This document shows, piece by piece, positions 29,787 through 46,007 of a stretch of DNA of 52,592 nucleotides. A program made the translations under genes and the position numbers. Below the pieces are notes generated by a model. That model worked only from the letters and a program-made list of their open reading frames with translations. It searched no databases and was not told where the DNA came from. Positions within the stretch are counted from its first letter, which is position 1, and each line of letters begins with the position of its first letter. Where the stretch lies: NCBI GenBank assembly GCA_003215475.1, contig QCKH01000011.1, positions 1 through 52,592 on the forward strand, read 5' to 3'. The DNA comes from Prochlorococcus sp. AG-409-L21. GTDB lineage: Bacteria > Cyanobacteriota > Cyanobacteriia > PCC-6307 > Cyanobiaceae.

Positions 29787-32700
29787 ATGAGTAGAAGCGC
29801 GATTCAGGTCGCTAAGACCGATACATACCTGCCCGATTTGGTTGAGGTACAACGTGCAAGCTTCAAATGGTTTCTCGAAAAAGGATTAATAGAAGAGCTT
29901 GAGAACTTTTCGCCCATAACAGATTACACAGGCAAATTAGAGCTTCATTTTATAGGTAGTGAATATAGACTTAAACGTCCTAGGCATGATGTTGAAGAAG
30001 CAAAAAGAAGAGATGCCACTTTTGCATCTCAAATGTATGTCACTTGTCGCTTAGTTAATAAAGAGACAGGTGAGATTAAGGAACAGGAAGTTTTTATTGG
30101 TGAATTACCTTTGATGACTGAAAGAGGTACTTTTATTATCAATGGTGCCGAAAGAGTTATCGTTAATCAAATTGTAAGAAGCCCTGGGGTTTATTTTAAG
30201 GATGAGCAAGATAAGAACGGTCGCAGAACATATAATGCGAGTGTTATTCCTAATCGTGGAGCATGGTTAAAATTTGAAACTGATAAAAATGATCTTTTAC
30301 ATGTTCGTGTAGATAAAACAAGAAAAATAAATGCTCATGTACTTATGCGAGCAATGGGACTTTCTGATAATGATGTTATAGATAAATTAAGACATCCAGA
30401 GTTTTATCAGAAGTCAATTCAAGCGGCAGATGATGAAGGGATTAGTTCAGAAGACCAAGCCTTACTTGAACTATATAAAAAATTAAGACCTGGTGAGCCA
30501 CCTTCTGTTAGTGGTGGTCAGCAGCTTCTTCAAAGTAGATTTTTTGATGCCAAAAGATATGATCTTGGTAGGGTTGGTCGATATAAAATTAATAAGAAAT
30601 TAAGACTCACAATTCCAGATTCCATAAGGACATTAACTCATGAGGATGTTCTTTCTACAATTGATTATTTAATTAATTTAGAATTAGATGTTGGAGGGGC
30701 AAGTTTAGATGATATTGATCATCTAGGTAATCGTAGAGTTCGTTCAGTAGGGGAATTACTTCAGAATCAAGTTCGTGTAGGACTCAACCGATTGGAAAGA
30801 ATAATTAAAGAAAGAATGACTGTTGGAGAAACTGATTCTTTAACTCCCGCCCAATTAGTTAACCCAAAACCTTTAGTTGCTGCCATAAAAGAATTTTTTG
30901 GATCTAGCCAACTTAGTCAGTTTATGGATCAAACAAATCCATTAGCAGAATTGACTCATAAGAGACGTATCTCTGCATTGGGTCCAGGGGGATTGACTAG
31001 AGAAAGAGCAGGCTTTGCTGTTCGTGATATTCATCCTTCGCATTATGGCCGTTTATGCCCAATTGAAACTCCTGAGGGACCGAATGCAGGATTAATTAAT
31101 TCTCTTGCAACACATGCAAGAGTAAACTCTTATGGTTTTATTGAAACCCCATTTTGGAAAGTAGAAGCAGGCAAAGTTATTAAAGAAGGAGATCCAATCT
31201 ATCTTTCTGCAGACTTGGAAGATGAATGCAGAGTTGCTCCAGGTGATGTTGCTACTGATAAAGATGGAATGATTCTAGCGAGTTTAATTCCTGTTAGATA
31301 TCGACAGGATTTTGAAAAGGTTCCTCCTGAACAAGTTGATTATGTTCAACTTTCTCCAGTGCAGGTAATTTCAGTAGCAACATCTTTAATACCTTTTGTA
31401 GAGCATGATGATGCGAATAGGGCATTAATGGGATCAAATATGCAGCGTCAGGCTGTCCCCTTGTTACGTCCTGAACGGCCACTTGTAGGAACAGGATTAG
31501 AACCTCAAGTAGCTAGAGACTCGGGTATGGTTCCTATATCACAAGTTAATGGGACTGTCACTTATGTAGATGCTAATTCTATTGTTGTGACTGATGAAGA
31601 AGGGAATGAGCATATTCATGAGCTACAGAAATATCAAAGGTCTAATCAAGATACCTGTCTGAATCAAAGACCAATTGTTCATAATGGAGATAACGTAATT
31701 ATTGGTCAGGTTCTAGCTGATGGCTCTGCCTGTGAAGGGGGAGAAATTGCATTAGGTCAGAATGTTTTAATTGCTTATATGCCATGGGAAGGATACAACT
31801 ATGAGGATGCAATTCTTGTTAGTGAGAGATTAGTCAAAGATGATCTTTATACCTCAGTCCATATAGAAAAATATGAAATTGAGGCTCGACAAACAAAATT
31901 AGGACCTGAAGAAATTACTAGGGAGATCCCAAATATTGCTGAAGATAGTTTGGGTAATCTTGATGAAATGGGAATAATTCGTGTGGGAGCTTTCGTAGAG
32001 AGTGGAGATATTCTTGTAGGAAAAGTGACTCCTAAGGGTGAATCAGATCAACCTCCTGAAGAAAAGCTTTTAAGGGCAATTTTTGGTGAAAAGGCGCGTG
32101 ATGTAAGAGATAACTCTTTGAGAGTCCCTAGTACTGAAAAAGGAAGAGTGGTTGATGTTCGTATATATACAAGAGAACAAGGAGATGAGTTACCTCCAGG
32201 CGCAAACATGGTGGTGAGAGTTTATGTGGCTCAACGTCGTAAAATTCAAGTTGGAGATAAGATGGCTGGCCGCCATGGAAACAAAGGAATTATTAGTCGA
32301 ATATTGCCCAGAGAAGATATGCCTTATTTACCAGATGGTACTCCTGTCGACATTGTGCTTAATCCTCTTGGAGTTCCAAGCAGAATGAATGTTGGACAAG
32401 TTTTTGAATTGTTGATGGGGTGGGCTGCTGCAAATTTGGATTGCAGAGTAAAGGTAGTTCCCTTTGATGAAATGTATGGTGCTGAAAAATCCTATGAGAC
32501 CGTTCAGCTTTATCTGACAGAAGCAGCTAAGCAGCCTGGAAAAGAATGGGTTTTTAACCCAGATGATCCAGGGAAGCTTTTATTAACAGATGGAAGAACA
32601 GGAGAACCGTTTGATCAACCAGTTGCTGTTGGGTACTCTCATTTCCTTAAGTTGGTTCATTTAGTAGACGATAAAATTCATGCTCGTTCTACAGGACCTT

Positions 32701-33077
32701 ATTCTTTAGTTACTCAACAACCTCTTGGAGGAAAAGCCCAGCAAGGTGGACAGAGGCTAGGAGAGATGGAGGTATGGGCTTTAGAGGCATATGGTGCTGC
32801 ATATACATTGCAAGAACTTTTGACTGTAAAATCAGATGATATGCAAGGTAGGAATGAAGCTTTAAATGCAATCGTGAAAGGTAAGCCTATTCCAAGACCA
32901 GGCACACCTGAATCCTTTAAAGTTTTAATGCGAGAGCTTCAATCATTAGGTTTAGATATTGGAGTTTATACAGATGAGGGTAAAGAAGTTGACTTGATGC
33001 AAGATGTGAATCCACGAAGGAGTACACCAAGTCGGCCAACTTATGAATCCTTAGGTTCTGATTATCAAGAGGATTAA
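29787..33077 (+). CDS. rpoB: RNA polymerase beta subunit
   Basis: Catalytic beta subunit of RNA polymerase. From ATG 29787 ([23 protein letters not shown]) the length is 1096 residues, as in other marine picocyanobacteria; TTG at 29718 would add 23 unrelated residues. Core motifs include [10 protein letters not shown], the rifampicin region [29 protein letters not shown] and [13 protein letters not shown], and the C-terminal [19 protein letters not shown]. It heads the rpoB-rpoC1-rpoC2 operon and is preceded by a 279-base stretch that may hold the promoter. Confidence 0.98.
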   Translation: MSRSAIQVAKTDTYLPDLVEVQRASFKWFLEKGLIEELENFSPITDYTGKLELHFIGSEYRLKRPRHDVEEAKRRDATFASQMYVTCRLVNKETGEIKEQEVFIGELPLMTERGTFIINGAERVIVNQIVRSPGVYFKDEQDKNGRRTYNASVIPNRGAWLKFETDKNDLLHVRVDKTRKINAHVLMRAMGLSDNDVIDKLRHPEFYQKSIQAADDEGISSEDQALLELYKKLRPGEPPSVSGGQQLLQSRFFDAKRYDLGRVGRYKINKKLRLTIPDSIRTLTHEDVLSTIDYLINLELDVGGASLDDIDHLGNRRVRSVGELLQNQVRVGLNRLERIIKERMTVGETDSLTPAQLVNPKPLVAAIKEFFGSSQLSQFMDQTNPLAELTHKRRISALGPGGLTRERAGFAVRDIHPSHYGRLCPIETPEGPNAGLINSLATHARVNSYGFIETPFWKVEAGKVIKEGDPIYLSADLEDECRVAPGDVATDKDGMILASLIPVRYRQDFEKVPPEQVDYVQLSPVQVISVATSLIPFVEHDDANRALMGSNMQRQAVPLLRPERPLVGTGLEPQVARDSGMVPISQVNGTVTYVDANSIVVTDEEGNEHIHELQKYQRSNQDTCLNQRPIVHNGDNVIIGQVLADGSACEGGEIALGQNVLIAYMPWEGYNYEDAILVSERLVKDDLYTSVHIEKYEIEARQTKLGPEEITREIPNIAEDSLGNLDEMGIIRVGAFVESGDILVGKVTPKGESDQPPEEKLLRAIFGEKARDVRDNSLRVPSTEKGRVVDVRIYTREQGDELPPGANMVVRVYVAQRRKIQVGDKMAGRHGNKGIISRILPREDMPYLPDGTPVDIVLNPLGVPSRMNVGQVFELLMGWAAANLDCRVKVVPFDEMYGAEKSYETVQLYLTEAAKQPGKEWVFNPDDPGKLLLTDGRTGEPFDQPVAVGYSHFLKLVHLVDDKIHARSTGPYSLVTQQPLGGKAQQGGQRLGEMEVWALEAYGAAYTLQELLTVKSDDMQGRNEALNAIVKGKPIPRPGTPESFKVLMRELQSLGLDIGVYTDEGKEVDLMQDVNPRRSTPSRPTYESLGSDYQED

Positions 33078-35033
<1,956 letters not shown>

Positions 35034-35068
35034 CTTTCCTCCCTCTCTTTTTTACACCAACTGACTAA

Positions 35069-39181
<4,113 letters not shown>

Positions 39182-39206
39182 CTTTAAAGCTTTTCCTAGG
39201 TCCTAA

Positions 39207-39380
<174 letters not shown>

Positions 39381-39391
39381 CTTTTGCAATA

Positions 39392-40438
39392 TTGGAAAAT
39401 CAAAAGGTTGCTTTACTGGGTTTAAATCTTAGCCAATTAGAACGATTTGCTATAGAGAATGGTGAGTCTGCTTTTCGTGGACGTCAAATTTATCAATGGT
39501 TATATCAACGAGGGGTAAATTCGATTTCAGATATAACTGTATTACCTAAGGTATGGAGAGATTCTTTAATGCAAAAAGGTTTTGAAGTTGGAGCTCTTAA
39601 AGAGGTTAATCGCTTTATATCCAATGACCGGACGATAAAACTTTTGCTTGCTACGGATGATGGGGAAATTATAGAGACGGTTGGAATTCCTACTCGAGAT
39701 CGATTGACAATTTGTGTTTCCAGTCAGATTGGCTGTTCAATGGGGTGTCGTTTTTGTGCAACAGGTAAGGATGGTCTCCAACGCTCTTTAAAAGTAAATG
39801 AGATTGTGGCTCAAATTTTTGCCATCAAGGAGGCATTTGAGAAACGCCCTTCTCATGTTGTTTTTATGGGTATGGGTGAGCCTCTTTTGAATATCAACTC
39901 GGTTTTATCTTCTATCAATTGCTTAAACAAAGATATAGGTATTGGGCAACGTAGAATTACTGTTAGCACAGTAGGTGTATCGAATACATTGGCTAAACTA
40001 GCAGGCCTAGGACGAGATTACCTCGGTTCAGTTCAATTCACTCTCGCAGTAAGCTTGCATGCACCTAACCAATACTTACGTGAACGGTTAATACCTTCAG
40101 CAAAATATTATCCTATACAGTCACTTTTGAAAGATTGTCGATCTTATATAGCCTTAACAGGTCGTAGAGTAAGTTTTGAGTATATTCTGCTAGGAAATCT
40201 AAATGATCATATTGAACATGCTGAAGAGTTGGCTGATTTGATAAGTGGATTCCAAAGTCATGTGAATTTAATTGCTTATAATCCGATAGATGAAGAAGAT
40301 TTTCAACGACCTAGTACAAATCGTATCAAAAAATTTATGCATGTTCTCGAAGCGCGTGGGATTGCTGTAAGTATTCGTGCTTCTCGAGGTCTAGATCAGA
40401 ATGCAGCATGTGGACAACTAAGACGTTTACATACCTAA
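39392..40438 (+). CDS. rlmN: 23S rRNA/tRNA adenine-C2 methyltransferase RlmN
   Basis: Radical SAM enzyme that methylates C2 of A2503 in 23S rRNA and A37 of some tRNAs. The cluster cysteines are Cys115, Cys119 and Cys122 ([12 protein letters not shown]). Cys108 and Cys340 match in spacing and context the two mechanistic cysteines of Escherichia RlmN (118 and 355). Also [12 protein letters not shown] and VSLHAPN. Length is 348. TTG start, 11 bases after hli. Confidence 0.96.
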   Translation: MENQKVALLGLNLSQLERFAIENGESAFRGRQIYQWLYQRGVNSISDITVLPKVWRDSLMQKGFEVGALKEVNRFISNDRTIKLLLATDDGEIIETVGIPTRDRLTICVSSQIGCSMGCRFCATGKDGLQRSLKVNEIVAQIFAIKEAFEKRPSHVVFMGMGEPLLNINSVLSSINCLNKDIGIGQRRITVSTVGVSNTLAKLAGLGRDYLGSVQFTLAVSLHAPNQYLRERLIPSAKYYPIQSLLKDCRSYIALTGRRVSFEYILLGNLNDHIEHAEELADLISGFQSHVNLIAYNPIDEEDFQRPSTNRIKKFMHVLEARGIAVSIRASRGLDQNAACGQLRRLHT

Positions 40439-40489
40439 TCATTCTGGTAGACGTTTAAATAGGATTATTATTATCTTTTTAAGAATTAC

Positions 40490-42253
40490 ATGACATTGGT
40501 AGATTGGTTGATTTTAGTTTTTTATTTAGTTGGGTCGGTCTGCTTGGGTATCTTTTTAGCAGGTAGAAATAGTAATGAGGATGATTATTTTATTGCAGGT
40601 CGTCGATTAACAGGCTGGCTTGCAGGGGCTTCGATGGCGGCGACGACTTTTTCGATTGATACACCTCTTTATGTTGCAGGATTAATTGGAACGAGAGGTC
40701 TTGCTGGTAATTGGGAATGGTGGAGTTTTGGATTAGCTCATGTTGCCATGACAGTTGTTTTTGCACCTATGTGGCGACGCAGTGGTGTATTAACTGATGC
40801 TGCTTTTACAGAAATACGTTATGGAGGTTCTGCTGCTGCTGTCTTAAGAGGTGTTAAAGCCTTTTTACTTGCAGGACCTATTAATTGTATAGGTATTGGA
40901 TATGCATTCCTGGCCATGAGGAAAGTTGCAGAAGCACTTGGGATTGTTGATGGACATTATGTTTTTGGCTTCTTTACTGACACCTCCTTACTTCTTTTAA
41001 TTGTTGCGCTATTTATGATTGTATATACAGCTTTAGGTGGTTTATGGGCAGTAGTTTTAAATGATTTTGCTCAATTACTTTTAGCACTTGCAGGTGCTTT
41101 CATTCTTTCTTTTACTGTTGTTCATGCTTCTGGTGGGATGTCGCAAATGCTTCTCAGCTTAGAAGCCTTAGATAAACCTGAGTTGCTATCGATCTTTCCT
41201 TGGGTCTGGAAGGGAAATGGCTTTCAATGGATTGGTGGTGCAGGTATAAGTATAGCTACTTTTATAGCCTTCCTTTCTCTTCAATGGTGGAGTTTCCGTA
41301 GAAGTGATGGAGGAGGAGAATTTATTCAGCGCCTACTTGCTACTCAAAATGAACATCAAGCGGAAATAGCAGGATGGGTTTTTCTTGTAATAAATTACCT
41401 TATACGGAGCTGGTTGTGGATTGTCGTTGGTCTTGGAGCTCTAGTTTTGCTTCCATCACAACAGGATTGGGAGCTGAGCTATCCGACACTTGCTGTTCAA
41501 TATCTACCACCTGTAGCCCTTGGAATCGTTGTTGTTTCTTTAGTGGCAGCATTTATGAGTACTGTAAGCACTTCATTGAACTGGGGAGCTAGTTATTTAA
41601 CTCATGATCTGTATAAGAGATTTATAAGACCTGAGGCGAGTCAGAAGGAGTTAATTTTTATTGGACAAATTACTTGTGTATTTCTTCTAATTATTGGGAT
41701 ATCAACTGCTTTGGTTAGTAACAGTATTGGCTCTATTTTTCGGCTTGTGATTGCTATCGGTACAGGCCCGGGAGTTGTACTTGTTTTGAGATGGTTTTGG
41801 TGGCGAATTAATGCAATAGCTGAGTTGGCAGCAATGACATCAGGTTTTTTTATTGGCTTAACTACATCTGTTCTCCCGGTTTTGCGTATTGATGATTATG
41901 GACTGAAGTTGATTGTCACAACCTTTATAACAGCTTTAGTATGGCTAATTGCTCTTTTACTAACACCTCCCGAATCGGATGAAGTGTTAGAGAAGTTTGT
42001 AAGGATTGTTAGGCCTCCAGGACCAGGATGGGAACGATTGAGAGAACGTTTTGGAGTAAAGCCAGTAGATTCTTTAAAAAGTTTAATTACTCGCTTTTTA
42101 TTGAGTGTTGGTATTTTATTTGGAATGCTTTTTGCTAGTGGAGGTTTTTTGCTTCATCAGCAAAGAGGTGGATGGTTGGGTTTGATTTGTGCGGTTTTGT
42201 GTGTTTTTGCAATGAAAAGGAATTCTTTAATAAAAGTACTTTCGTTGCATTAA
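40490..42253 (+). CDS. Sodium:solute symporter family protein
   Basis: A 587-residue membrane protein with about 13-14 hydrophobic helices. It starts in the style of the SSS family (LVDWLILVFYLVGSVCLGIFLAGR) and has the N-terminal pattern DDYFIAGRRLTGWLAGASMAATTFSIDTPLYVAGLIG. The later AFMSTVSTSLNWGASYLTHDLYKRFIRPEAS corresponds to the helix that holds the second sodium site. The substrate cannot be told from sequence; nothing nearby points to one. It has its own gap upstream (51 bases). Confidence 0.85.
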   Translation: MTLVDWLILVFYLVGSVCLGIFLAGRNSNEDDYFIAGRRLTGWLAGASMAATTFSIDTPLYVAGLIGTRGLAGNWEWWSFGLAHVAMTVVFAPMWRRSGVLTDAAFTEIRYGGSAAAVLRGVKAFLLAGPINCIGIGYAFLAMRKVAEALGIVDGHYVFGFFTDTSLLLLIVALFMIVYTALGGLWAVVLNDFAQLLLALAGAFILSFTVVHASGGMSQMLLSLEALDKPELLSIFPWVWKGNGFQWIGGAGISIATFIAFLSLQWWSFRRSDGGGEFIQRLLATQNEHQAEIAGWVFLVINYLIRSWLWIVVGLGALVLLPSQQDWELSYPTLAVQYLPPVALGIVVVSLVAAFMSTVSTSLNWGASYLTHDLYKRFIRPEASQKELIFIGQITCVFLLIIGISTALVSNSIGSIFRLVIAIGTGPGVVLVLRWFWWRINAIAELAAMTSGFFIGLTTSVLPVLRIDDYGLKLIVTTFITALVWLIALLLTPPESDEVLEKFVRIVRPPGPGWERLRERFGVKPVDSLKSLITRFLLSVGILFGMLFASGGFLLHQQRGGWLGLICAVLCVFAMKRNSLIKVLSLH

Positions 42254-42300
42254 GTTTTAATCTTTTTAGAATTTGAAGCAAAATTATTGAAATTTTCCTT

Positions 42301-42426
42301 TTGGGCTTTTTACGAACAACAATTTTACCTTTAATAATAGTCAGTCTCTTTGGTCTTGCCTTGTTGGCTGTGACTGCTCGGATTTGGCTCCCAGGAGATA
42401 TGATTGCTCCTGCGCCACTTGGATAA
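42301..42426 (+). CDS. Small single-helix membrane protein, 41 residues
   Basis: A frame too short for standard cut-offs: TTG 42301 to TAA 42424-42426, 41 residues. It reads GFLRTTILPLIIVSLFGLAL and then LAVTARIWLPGDMIAPAPLG. A basic start, one transmembrane helix at about 7-30 and a Pro-rich tail are typical of small thylakoid or plasma-membrane subunits. I recall a similar short reading frame in related picocyanobacteria but cannot verify it. A stop lies upstream in frame at 42274, and no ATG is available. It sits 47 bases after the symporter and 34 before the HEAT gene. Confidence 0.6.
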   Translation: MGFLRTTILPLIIVSLFGLALLAVTARIWLPGDMIAPAPLG

Positions 42427-42460
42427 TCAGAAAACTCTATGTTCTCGTTAATATATTTAT

Positions 42461-43270
42461 ATGAAAGAAGATAACTTTAATTCAACTGATGAAGGACTAA
42501 GAAGCCTGGCAATTGATCCAGATGTCCTCAAAAAGGAGTTGGCTGCAGAACTTCAGGGAGACCCTTTGGATGATCTAGAAGTTGAAGGATTTGAATCAAA
42601 TAGCAATCAAGCTTTAAAGGAATGTGAGTTAGGTTTGACATGGTTGCAGAAAGGCCATGAGGAGCGTTTGCAGGGGCTTAGAGTTTTTTGTGAGCATAGA
42701 GATCCAAGAGCACTTACTTTCTTGATCCCTTTGCTATCGGAACCTTCCCCAGTGGAGAGGATGAGCGCTGTATATGCATTAGGTAGAAACCCATCTCCTT
42801 CAGCAGTCAATATACTTTTGCAATTATTAGAAGAGGATAGTAATGCCTTTGTAAGGAAAGCAGCTGCATGGAGTTTAGGTAATTATTCCGAATTCCCTGT
42901 TATGGAGCCACTTATCAGAGCTTTACATAATGATGTGTCTGCAGTTCGATTGTGGGCAGCTAGTTCTTTAGCTGAAGTAGGATCTATTTCTATTGAAAAA
43001 GCTGAAAGTGTAGTTTCAGAACTTCTTCTTAGCTTAAGAATAGATCAGGAGCCTTTAGTACGGAGTAATTGTATTTGGTCGCTTGGTCGTCTATATACAA
43101 ATCTAGTTGGCCAGATTAAAGAGGAAGTAACTGATGGACTTTTTCAAGTTTTATTGAATGATATTGAACCTTCTGTAAGGTATGAGGCCAGAATTGCTAT
43201 AGAGCAAATTAATAATCCTGATGTGGCTTCTCGCTTAAAAGTTCTTGTGGAAAAAGGAGTTTTGCTTTGA
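42461..43270 (+). CDS. HEAT-repeat protein (PBS-lyase-like)
   Basis: 269 residues: an acidic N-terminal 55 residues, then about five or six HEAT-like repeats, recognisable as RMSAVYALGRN, FVRKAAAWSLGNY, AVRLWAASSLAEVG, LVRSNCIWSLGRL and SVRYEARIAIEQI. Such proteins act in bilin attachment or as protein scaffolds; Prochlorococcus lacks phycobilisomes, so a scaffold role is likelier. A cyanobacterial HEAT protein (IaiH) is known to bind an IscA iron-sulfur carrier, and this gene stands with a ferredoxin, so a link to Fe-S handling is possible; that is inference. Confidence 0.82.
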   Translation: MKEDNFNSTDEGLRSLAIDPDVLKKELAAELQGDPLDDLEVEGFESNSNQALKECELGLTWLQKGHEERLQGLRVFCEHRDPRALTFLIPLLSEPSPVERMSAVYALGRNPSPSAVNILLQLLEEDSNAFVRKAAAWSLGNYSEFPVMEPLIRALHNDVSAVRLWAASSLAEVGSISIEKAESVVSELLLSLRIDQEPLVRSNCIWSLGRLYTNLVGQIKEEVTDGLFQVLLNDIEPSVRYEARIAIEQINNPDVASRLKVLVEKGVLL

Positions 43271-43358
43271 TCTTCTCATTCAGAATGTTTACATGTATCA
43301 ATTGAACCCACTATTTTGCCTGCTTTTCTATATCATTTAGTTCATTTAATTTTCTCTT

Positions 43359-43568
43359 ATGCCTCAGCGCACTCTGCGATTTAAGATTCGTCAGGATGGT
43401 GTTGTTGAGGAGACTGTAGAGGGAATAGTTGGTACAGATTGTTATCAACTGACTGAGAAGCTTGAATCTGCTTTAGGCAGTGTTGAGCAAACACAGTTGA
43501 CTTCTGAGGGTTATGCAACTGCAGAAGAACAGTCTGAGTCCATTTCTGAACACATTACTATTATCTAA
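43359..43568 (+). CDS. DUF2997 small protein
   Basis: 69 residues (MPQRTLRFKIRQDGVVEETVEGIVGTDC...), matching DUF2997, which almost always stands next to ycf35. It has a strand-turn-strand beginning, one Cys and an acidic C-terminus. No known activity. Its TAA overlaps the ATG of ycf35 by one base, so the two products are made together and may form a complex. Confidence 0.82.
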   Translation: MPQRTLRFKIRQDGVVEETVEGIVGTDCYQLTEKLESALGSVEQTQLTSEGYATAEEQSESISEHITII

Positions 43569-43960
43569 TGTCGCATTTCAGCACTGTCAAAACTAAATTG
43601 CGAAAAAGAGAGCCTTTAATGCAGGCTTTAATTCAATTGGGTTACGAGCCTCAAGAAGGAGCACAAACTGTTAGGGGTTTTCGTGGACAAACTGTGCAGG
43701 CTGACCTTGCAGTAAAGATGCCCAAAGGAAGTGATATAGGTTTTAGATGGAATGAAAATACTAAAGCATATGAGCTGGTAACAGATTTAGATTTATGGAA
43801 TCAGTCAATACCATTTGATCGCTTTTTGTCTAAATTAACCCAACAATATGCACTGAGCACTGTAATTGCTGCAACTGCAGAAGAAGGTTTTGAGATCGCA
43901 GAAAGAAAAAATAATTGTGATGGTTCTATTGAATTAGTTGTGACACGTTGGGATTCTTAA
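43568..43960 (+). CDS. ycf35: Ycf35 (DUF1257) protein
   Basis: A 130-residue protein matching Ycf35, conserved in cyanobacteria and some algal chloroplast genomes. Signatures are MSHFSTVKTKLR, LGYEPQEGAQTVRGFRGQ, DIGFRWNENTKAYELVTDLDLW and QYALSTVIAATAEEGFEI. The function is not established. Overlaps DUF2997 by one base and is followed 11 bases later by a ferredoxin, suggesting one operon. Confidence 0.88.
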   Translation: MSHFSTVKTKLRKREPLMQALIQLGYEPQEGAQTVRGFRGQTVQADLAVKMPKGSDIGFRWNENTKAYELVTDLDLWNQSIPFDRFLSKLTQQYALSTVIAATAEEGFEIAERKNNCDGSIELVVTRWDS

Positions 43961-43970
43961 AAATTTATTT

Positions 43971-44330
43971 TTGACTAATAATCCTACAATAGCTTTTCAA
44001 GTAAAAGCTCAAGATGAGGGTAAACCTAGTGGTAAAGAACCCGTTCTTGGAGGTCAGCTTCGACAAAAGGCAGTTTGGGTTGATGAATCCTTGTGTATAG
44101 GCTGTACTTATTGCAGCTCTGTAGCAACTAATACATTTTCTATGGAACCTGTCAATGGCAGAGCAAGGGTATTTCGTCAAGATGGAGATGGTACTGATTT
44201 AATCCAGGAAGCTATTGATACTTGTCCTGTAAATTGTATTGATTGGGTGCGATTTGAAGAGCTAGAAGATTTAAGAGCAAAATTAAAGTCAAAGAATATT
44301 CGACCTCTGGGACTTCCTCCATTAAGATGA
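43971..44330 (+). CDS. 4Fe-4S ferredoxin with N-terminal extension
   Basis: 119 residues. Cys42, Cys45 and Cys48 (CIGCTYC) with Cys85 before Pro make one 4Fe-4S site; Cys89 is an extra cysteine. A 37-residue N-terminal extension precedes the fold, and a basic tail of about 25 residues follows. There is no second cluster motif, so this is a single-cluster electron carrier. TTG start, 10 bases after ycf35. The context suggests it serves the HEAT/DUF2997/Ycf35 set rather than photosynthetic electron transfer. Confidence 0.88.
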   Translation: MTNNPTIAFQVKAQDEGKPSGKEPVLGGQLRQKAVWVDESLCIGCTYCSSVATNTFSMEPVNGRARVFRQDGDGTDLIQEAIDTCPVNCIDWVRFEELEDLRAKLKSKNIRPLGLPPLR

Positions 44331-44431
44331 TCTGTTCTTAAAAGGCATAGATATTTAACATTGCGTCAATGCTTTATTTACTGGATGCTTTGTTTATAGC
44401 AAACCATTTCTCTTTCGGAGTTTTAAACGAA

Positions 44432-45181
44432 TTAATAAATCAATGGTTTTTTAACTGGTTTCCCTATTTCCCTTGGATAATTTAAGGGACATTTGCCAGT
44501 AGAGATCAGACGAATTACATGCCTTGATTCATGGTTTTTGGGTAGTTGAAAATTATCTATGCTTTTAATTTTTCCTTTTAAAGGTTTTAGCGCATTGAGT
44601 AAATCCTGCTCTTCGCTATTACTCCATTTCCCTTTATAAAGAATGGCCTGACCTTTTGGGTTCAAAAGTGGGATTAAATATTCTGCTAATACTGGAGCCT
44701 TTGCAACAGCTCTAGCTGTGGCTAGATCATATCTGTATCTAAAAGTTTTATTTTGTCCTGTGAGCTCTATTCTTTCTGTCCGAATACTTACTCTGGTTTG
44801 GAGACCAAGCTCTTTGATTATTTTGCCTAAAGCAATTGTTTTTCTTGTAATAGAATCAACTAATGTAACTGAGCATTTGGGTAGAGCAATTGCAATAGCA
44901 ATACCTGGCAATCCACACCCTGTACCCACATCGATTATTTCTAATGATTGGTGTTGATTCTTTAATTCATTTTTAATTGGCCAGAGAGAATCAAGAATTT
45001 GAGATATCCAATAATCATGTTCTTCTACAAGTCGAGTTAAATTTACTTTCTGGTTAAGTTCTTTTAGAAGGGATTGAAGTTTCGTTAATTCTTGAAGCTG
45101 TTTGGTTGAGGGGTACCAACTTAGAATTTCCCAGATTTGATTATCTGGGTTTGTATATTCAGTTTTATCCTCAATAGTCAT
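44432..45181 (-). CDS. rsmG: 16S rRNA (guanine-527 N7) methyltransferase
   Basis: SAM-dependent methyltransferase acting on G527 of 16S rRNA. It shows the family helices KELNQKVNLTRL and DYWISQILDSLW and the SAM motif IIDVGTGCGLPGIAIAIALP. YDLATARAVAKAPVLAEYLIPLL follows, then GQAILYKGKW. 249 residues, a little longer than the enterobacterial protein because of a C-terminal extension (GKCPLNYPREIGKP). ATG start. It converges on the ferredoxin with 101 bases between. Confidence 0.94.
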   Translation of the reverse strand: MTIEDKTEYTNPDNQIWEILSWYPSTKQLQELTKLQSLLKELNQKVNLTRLVEEHDYWISQILDSLWPIKNELKNQHQSLEIIDVGTGCGLPGIAIAIALPKCSVTLVDSITRKTIALGKIIKELGLQTRVSIRTERIELTGQNKTFRYRYDLATARAVAKAPVLAEYLIPLLNPKGQAILYKGKWSNSEEQDLLNALKPLKGKIKSIDNFQLPKNHESRHVIRLISTGKCPLNYPREIGKPVKKPLIY

Positions 45182-45254
45182 AGTCTCAAAGGTTTTTTAT
45201 ATAGAATCTGCTTGTAGTAAATTCTCAACTCCTAAGATTTAGAGGAAAGATGCT

Positions 45255-45761
45255 TTGACTGTATCTAGAAGTTACTACGAAATTTTGGGAGTCGACCAAA
45301 CTGCTGATTTGCAGACTCTTAAGAAAGCTTTTCACCGGTTGAGTAAGGCTTTACATCCCGATACTACTTTGCTACCTATTGAAGATGCTGCAAAAAAATT
45401 TCGCCAAGTCTGTGAGGCATATAAATTGTTGTCTGACCCTATAAGCAGGTATGCATATGATAAGTCTCTCAAAAAAGAAACATTAACGAATTATTCATAT
45501 ATAAAACAATCTGATTTCGCTGGTAAAGTTCCTCATAAAACAGTTTCTAATATTGACAATCGAAGACCTCTATCTGGCGGGGAGTTGTTTTCACTGTTGC
45601 TTTTGTGCATTGCCCTATGCATTAGCTTATTATTAGGTATTGGATTTGCTGTACTAGATGGTAGAGAGTTACAAGTCAACCCTAGTTGGTTAAATTCCAA
45701 TCAGTTATTTGTTGACGATTCTCCTAACGTAAACACAGATGAGAGCTTTACCTCCTCCTAA
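45255..45761 (+). CDS. Membrane-anchored J-domain protein
   Basis: 168 residues. Residues 6-70 form a J domain with the HPD triad at 34-36 (KALHPDTT), which stimulates Hsp70. Residues 111-133 form one transmembrane helix, and a short acidic Ser/Thr-rich tail follows. There is no G/F-rich or zinc-finger region, so it is a class III DnaJ protein that would recruit Hsp70 to a membrane. TTG start. Its last 23 bases overlap the DUF3143 gene. A client or process is not evident. Confidence 0.85.
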   Translation: MTVSRSYYEILGVDQTADLQTLKKAFHRLSKALHPDTTLLPIEDAAKKFRQVCEAYKLLSDPISRYAYDKSLKKETLTNYSYIKQSDFAGKVPHKTVSNIDNRRPLSGGELFSLLLLCIALCISLLLGIGFAVLDGRELQVNPSWLNSNQLFVDDSPNVNTDESFTSS

Positions 45762-46005
45762 AACACCTTTAAATCAGCATTCCTTAGGAGCTCTTGAGCT
45801 TTGGTTAACTAGCCTTGGGGCAAAAAGAAAAAAAGAGAACCCTTGTCTTTGGGTATGGACTATGCCGCAATGGTCTGCAGAGATTGCTATAAAAAAAGAT
45901 GAACTAATGGTTTTGTGGGGTGAAGGCGATGCAAAAAGTCAATTTAGTTTCCCTTATGGATTACCCCGTCAAGATGTAGAGGCAGCCTTAAAACATGGTC
46001 CTTAA
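45739..46005 (+). CDS. DUF3143 protein
   Basis: 88 residues matching DUF3143: PLNQHSLGALELWLTSLGA, then PCLWVWTMPQWSAEIAIKKDELMVLW and FSFPYGLPRQDVEAALKHGP. The family is found in cyanobacteria and has no known function. It overlaps the J-domain gene by 23 bases in another frame, so its translation may depend on the ribosomes finishing that gene. The stop is only two bases from the 3' end of bioA on the other strand. Confidence 0.8.
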   Translation: MRALPPPKTPLNQHSLGALELWLTSLGAKRKKENPCLWVWTMPQWSAEIAIKKDELMVLWGEGDAKSQFSFPYGLPRQDVEAALKHGP

Positions 46006-46007
46006 AT

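Noticed and set aside
44401-44449. Terminator for the ferredoxin operon (AAACCATT...AATGGTTT followed by T residues)
   Set aside because: The stem is AT-rich and the loop is over 30 bases, too long for a convincing Rho-independent terminator.
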